From: an uncultured Oscillibacter sp.
GTDB lineage: Bacteria > Bacillota > Clostridia > Oscillospirales > Oscillospiraceae
Length of the DNA: 8,173 nucleotides
NCBI GenBank assembly: GCA_947245315.1
Contig: CAMXNV010000095.1
Location: 1-8,173 of the forward strand
Direction: 5' to 3'
In this document: one piece after another, positions 6,185 to 8,173 of the stretch
Layout of the letters: each line of letters opens with the position of its first letter
Position numbering within the stretch: the stretch's first letter is position 1
Made by a program: the position numbers and the translations under genes
Notes under the pieces: model-generated
Told to the model about the DNA's origin: nothing
The model's input: the letters and a program-made list of their open reading frames with translations, nothing else
Database searches by the model: none

Positions 6185-7354
6185 TTATTCCCAGCGGCGG
6201 TACACCGTAGTCACGCCCGCCTTGTCAATCAGGCCGGAGAGGGGGCCCCAGTCGGACCAGCTCACCTTGCCGTTGCGCTCCAGGGAGCAGGCGGTGTAGT
6301 GGTCCTCCTCGTAGTCCACCCCGGTGAGGATCAGCACCCGGTCGGACTCCACGCCCTTAATGTACACCATGTCCCCCACGGCCAAACTCCTGAGAGTCCG
6401 GGGGATCAGGAGGGGGGCCTCCTCGCCGAAGACGAAATCGCTGACCGCCATGCCGAAGGCCAGGCAGCCCCGGGCGGGGGCCGCCCGGAGGGACTTGTAG
6501 TCGTAACGCTGGGTGGTGCTCCAGACGGTGCCCTCGGGGCAGCCCTGCTTCACCAGCTCCAGCAGCTCCGCGATGTTCTCCTCCGTGCGGAGTTTGCCGT
6601 TGGGGAGGCGGCCCTCCTCGCAGCGGGGGGTGGCCCGGTTGATTCGGTCCATCATCTCCTGGACGGTCTCCTCCCCCTGGAGGCCGAAGGCGGGCATCTC
6701 CGCTGTGGCTGTGTCCTCCGGCTCCTCCGGGGACTCCGGCGCGCCGCCCAGGAACGCGTTCAGCCGGGACCAGATCACGGCGGCCTGAGCCCGGTTCAGG
6801 TGGTCCTCCCCGGCGAAGCGGCCGTCGCTCTGCCCCTGGAGGAGGCCGACGCCCCAGCAGGTGAAAACGGCGCTGTGATAGCCCTCGGGAATGTCCGCCC
6901 AGTCGGCTATGTCCGTGGTGGAGAGGTTGATGGTCTCATGGAGGGCGTCTTTTTCAAGGACCAGGTTGTAGACCATCTGAGCCATGTCGTAGCGGGTCAG
7001 AGGCTGGTCCACGAAGCGGTCCCAGTGGTTCCCCCGGTCCTTATAGGCGGCCTCCACCGACGTGCCCTTCAAAACGGAGCGGCAGGCCTCCATGGCTTGG
7101 TACTTGTCCTCCTTGGCGGCGGCGAACTCCTCCGACAAAAAGGACCGGGAGAGGAAGGCGCAGAAGTGGGCGGCGGTGACGTCCCGGCCCGGCTGGAAGG
7201 AGCCGTCGCCATAGCCGGTGATGACCCCGGCGGCCACCGCCTCCTGAATGGCCCCGGCGGCCCAGTGGTCCTCCGGGAGATCGTAAAAGCCCGCCGCCTG
7301 GGCCGGGAGGGTCAGACAGCAGAGGGCCAGCAGCAACAGCAGCGCTTTTTTCAT
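6185..7354 (-). CDS. Secreted SLH-domain protein, paralogue of the prfB-linked one, candidate catalytic His missing
   Basis: A 389-residue exported protein with a signal peptide (about 1-21: MKKALLLLLALCC ... AQAA). The first SLH repeat (about 23-72) is FYDLPEDHWAAGAIQ ... GVITGYGDGSFQPGRDVT. A degenerate second lies near 107-133 (LTRYDMAQM) and a third at about 148-202 (GVGLLQGQSDGRF ... NRAQAAVIW). An acidic, Pro-rich linker (203-224) leads to a C-terminal domain clearly related to that of the protein at 3729-4907. Shared points are NGK..TEEN, a Cys in GCLAFGMAVSDFVFG (Cys297), and VGDMVYIKG before SDRVLILTG. Where the paralogue has DRLVHVV, this one has DRVLILT, so Ile342 replaces the candidate catalytic His. 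If the domain is a cysteine hydrolase, this copy is probably inactive or binds only. The ATG at 7354 has AAGGAG 11 bases upstream; the stop is TAA. It has its own candidate promoter and terminator. Function beyond cell-wall anchoring is unknown. Confidence 0.86.
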   Translation of the reverse strand: MKKALLLLLALCCLTLPAQAAGFYDLPEDHWAAGAIQEAVAAGVITGYGDGSFQPGRDVTAAHFCAFLSRSFLSEEFAAAKEDKYQAMEACRSVLKGTSVEAAYKDRGNHWDRFVDQPLTRYDMAQMVYNLVLEKDALHETINLSTTDIADWADIPEGYHSAVFTCWGVGLLQGQSDGRFAGEDHLNRAQAAVIWSRLNAFLGGAPESPEEPEDTATAEMPAFGLQGEETVQEMMDRINRATPRCEEGRLPNGKLRTEENIAELLELVKQGCPEGTVWSTTQRYDYKSLRAAPARGCLAFGMAVSDFVFGEEAPLLIPRTLRSLAVGDMVYIKGVESDRVLILTGVDYEEDHYTACSLERNGKVSWSDWGPLSGLIDKAGVTTVYRRWE

Positions 7355-7389
7355 AGATTTGGGTACTCCTTTTTGTTGAACTTGCTATT

Positions 7390-7418
7390 AGTTTACCACG
7401 GTTGTCCGAAAACCGCAA
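7390..7418 (-). promoter_or_regulatory. Candidate promoter of the SLH protein gene with extended -10
   Basis: TTGCGG (7413-7418) and TAAACT (7390-7395) are 17 bases apart, and TGG precedes the -10, making an extended -10 element. The -35 matches only three of six consensus bases and the -10 four of six. Spacing and position, about 36 bases before the ATG, are right, but strength is uncertain. Confidence 0.5.
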
Positions 7419-7433
7419 GGGGGAACCGGGGGC

Positions 7434-7455
7434 GGGAGACAGACAAACGTCTCCC
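7434..7455 (-). terminator. Small hairpin just after the tag stop codon, possibly a weak terminator
   Basis: A perfect 7-bp stem (GGGAGAC with GTCTCCC, 7449-7455 with 7434-7440) with an 8-base loop starts two bases past the TGA of tag. There is no T-run behind it, so intrinsic termination is doubtful. It may protect the 3' end or do nothing. Confidence 0.3.
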
Positions 7456-7457
7456 CA

Positions 7458-8045
7458 TCACGTCGGAGCGCCCTCCCGCCGGTTCTCCGTGTGCCAGGGG
7501 CACCAGACCATGTGGTCGTCCACCAGCCCCGCGGCCTGGAGGAAGGAGTAAATGGTAGTGGGCCCCACGAAGCGGAAGCCCAGGGCCTTCAAGTCCCGGC
7601 TGAGGGCCGCCGAGAGGGGCGTGGAGGCCGGGAGCTCCGCCGGGGAGGCGAAGTGGTTGACGATGGGCGCGCCGTCCACGTAGGACCAGAGGAAGTGGTC
7701 CAGGCTGCCGTGGCGCTCCTGGACCCGGAGGACGGCCCGGGCGTTCTCGACGGCGGCGGACAGCTTGCCCCAGTGGCGGATGATCCCCGGGTCCTGGAGG
7801 AGGCGGGCCAGGTCCTCCTCCCCGTAGCGGGCCACCCGCTCCGGGTCGAAATCCTGAAAGGCCCGGCGGAAGGCCTCCCGCTTGTTCAGCACGGTGAGCC
7901 AGGAGAGGCCGGCCTGCATGCCCTCCAGGACCAGCAGCTCGAAGAGCCGCCGGTCGTCGTGGAGGGGGCGGCCCCACTCCTGGTCGTGGTAGTCGATGTA
8001 AATCTGCTGGGGGCCCGCCCAGGGGCAGCGGAGGGGCTGGGTCAT
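7458..8045 (-). CDS. tag: DNA-3-methyladenine glycosylase I
   Basis: Tag is a base-excision repair enzyme that removes 3-methyladenine from alkylated DNA in the cytoplasm, leaving an abasic site. The 195-residue product is close to E. coli Tag (187) and aligns along its length: RCPWAG and YIDYHDQEWG near the start, LEGMQAGLSWLTVLNKREAFR (40-60), DPGIIRHWGKL, STPLSAALSRDLKALGFRFVGPTTIYSF, and a C-terminal LVDDHMVWC. With a constant offset of three from E. coli, the zinc ligands Cys4/His17 and the base-recognition Glu38 become Cys7, His20 and Glu41. The remaining ligands appear as His178 and Cys182. I choose the ATG at 8045, which has AAAGGAG seven bases upstream; the frame stays open further upstream but that runs through the promoter. 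The stop is TGA. It is probably a single-gene unit. Confidence 0.96.
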   Translation of the reverse strand: MTQPLRCPWAGPQQIYIDYHDQEWGRPLHDDRRLFELLVLEGMQAGLSWLTVLNKREAFRRAFQDFDPERVARYGEEDLARLLQDPGIIRHWGKLSAAVENARAVLRVQERHGSLDHFLWSYVDGAPIVNHFASPAELPASTPLSAALSRDLKALGFRFVGPTTIYSFLQAAGLVDDHMVWCPWHTENRREGAPT

Positions 8046-8075
8046 GGCGAGGCTCCTTTCTTGATTTTTAGAGAG

Positions 8076-8104
8076 AGTATAGCAGAAGGGGGGGGGTTCT
8101 GCAA
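8076..8104 (-). promoter_or_regulatory. Promoter of tag with a homopolymer spacer
   Basis: TTGCAG (8099-8104) and TATACT (8076-8081) are separated by exactly 17 bases on the minus strand, and TGC before the -10 gives an extended -10. The spacer contains nine consecutive Cs (complement of G 8088-8096). Transcription should start near 8069, about 24 bases before the ATG at 8045. Confidence 0.8.
8082..8102. repeat. Inverted repeat around a nine-base G/C run inside the tag promoter
   Basis: GCAGAA (8082-8087), nine Gs (8088-8096) and TTCTGC (8097-8102) form a perfect 6-bp inverted repeat with a homopolymer centre. One arm abuts the -10 box and the other overlaps the -35 box. This could be an operator for a dimeric repressor or an incidental palindrome. 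Confidence 0.7.
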
Positions 8105-8173
8105 GGGGGCGTGCCCTATGGGAGTGTCCAAAAGGAGAGTTAAAAGAAGTCAAAGAGGGAAAAGGGAACAGCG

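Noticed and set aside
2386..7558. Further long plus-strand frames opposite the MATE, both SLH and prfB genes (2386-3585, 3609-4931, 5130-6065, 6179-7558).
   Set aside because: Each mirrors a well-supported minus-strand gene, has the same biased composition, no convincing ribosome binding site and no recognisable domain.
8046..8153. An upstream extension of Tag from a TTG codon at 8153.
   Set aside because: It would translate the promoter and its poly-C run; the ATG at 8045 has a strong Shine-Dalgarno and matches the family's N-terminus.
8140..8172. A possible C-terminal tail (AVPFSLFDFF then TAA) of another minus-strand gene entering from the right edge.
   Set aside because: Eleven codons are too few to identify or tell from chance; the rest of 8105-8173 shows no structure I can assign.

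Overview
This is a GC-rich window from an anaerobic Firmicute, most likely an Oscillospiraceae-type gut bacterium of the Flavonifractor/Lawsonibacter kind. That placement is an inference from four things: the base composition, AGGAGG-type ribosome binding sites, secreted S-layer-homology (SLH) proteins, and the character of the MATE and Tex proteins. No 16S or other strict marker is present. All six genes read on the minus strand, so transcription runs from high to low coordinates. Each gene also has a long open frame on the plus strand, which I read as a composition artefact.

Layout in the direction of transcription: (1) tag, a DNA-3-methyladenine glycosylase I (8045-7458). Its promoter has a 9-base C/G run and a perfect inverted repeat between the -35 and -10 boxes. 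(2) A secreted SLH protein (7354-6185) with its own candidate promoter and a downstream GC-rich hairpin. (3) prfB, peptide chain release factor 2 (6044-4920), behind a near-consensus promoter. It lacks the programmed frameshift usual in this gene and ends in TAG. (4) A second secreted SLH protein (4907-3729), 12 bases after prfB, with its Shine-Dalgarno reaching into the prfB stop codon. It is a paralogue of gene 2 and is followed by a strong intrinsic terminator. (5) A MATE-family multidrug/sodium antiporter (3579-2191). Its leader holds two overlapping, competing hairpins next to a T-run. (6) tex, the S1-domain transcription accessory protein (2078 to beyond base 1), cut by the left edge. 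Between genes 5 and 6 lies an inverted repeat built of 7-base units.

Most of the content is housekeeping: translation termination, alkylation repair, an RNA-binding transcription factor and an efflux pump. The less ordinary part is the pair of SLH proteins on either side of prfB. Both carry the same C-terminal domain with a Cys...Gly-Asp layout like a CHAP/NlpC-P60 cysteine hydrolase. The candidate catalytic His is present only in the copy co-transcribed with prfB. I see no CRISPR array, transposase, phage gene, rRNA or tRNA, and no multi-gene defence or biosynthetic system. The intergenic gaps (about 100-150 bases each) are covered by the regulatory and repeat entries. The last 69 bases (8105-8173) hold nothing I can assign.
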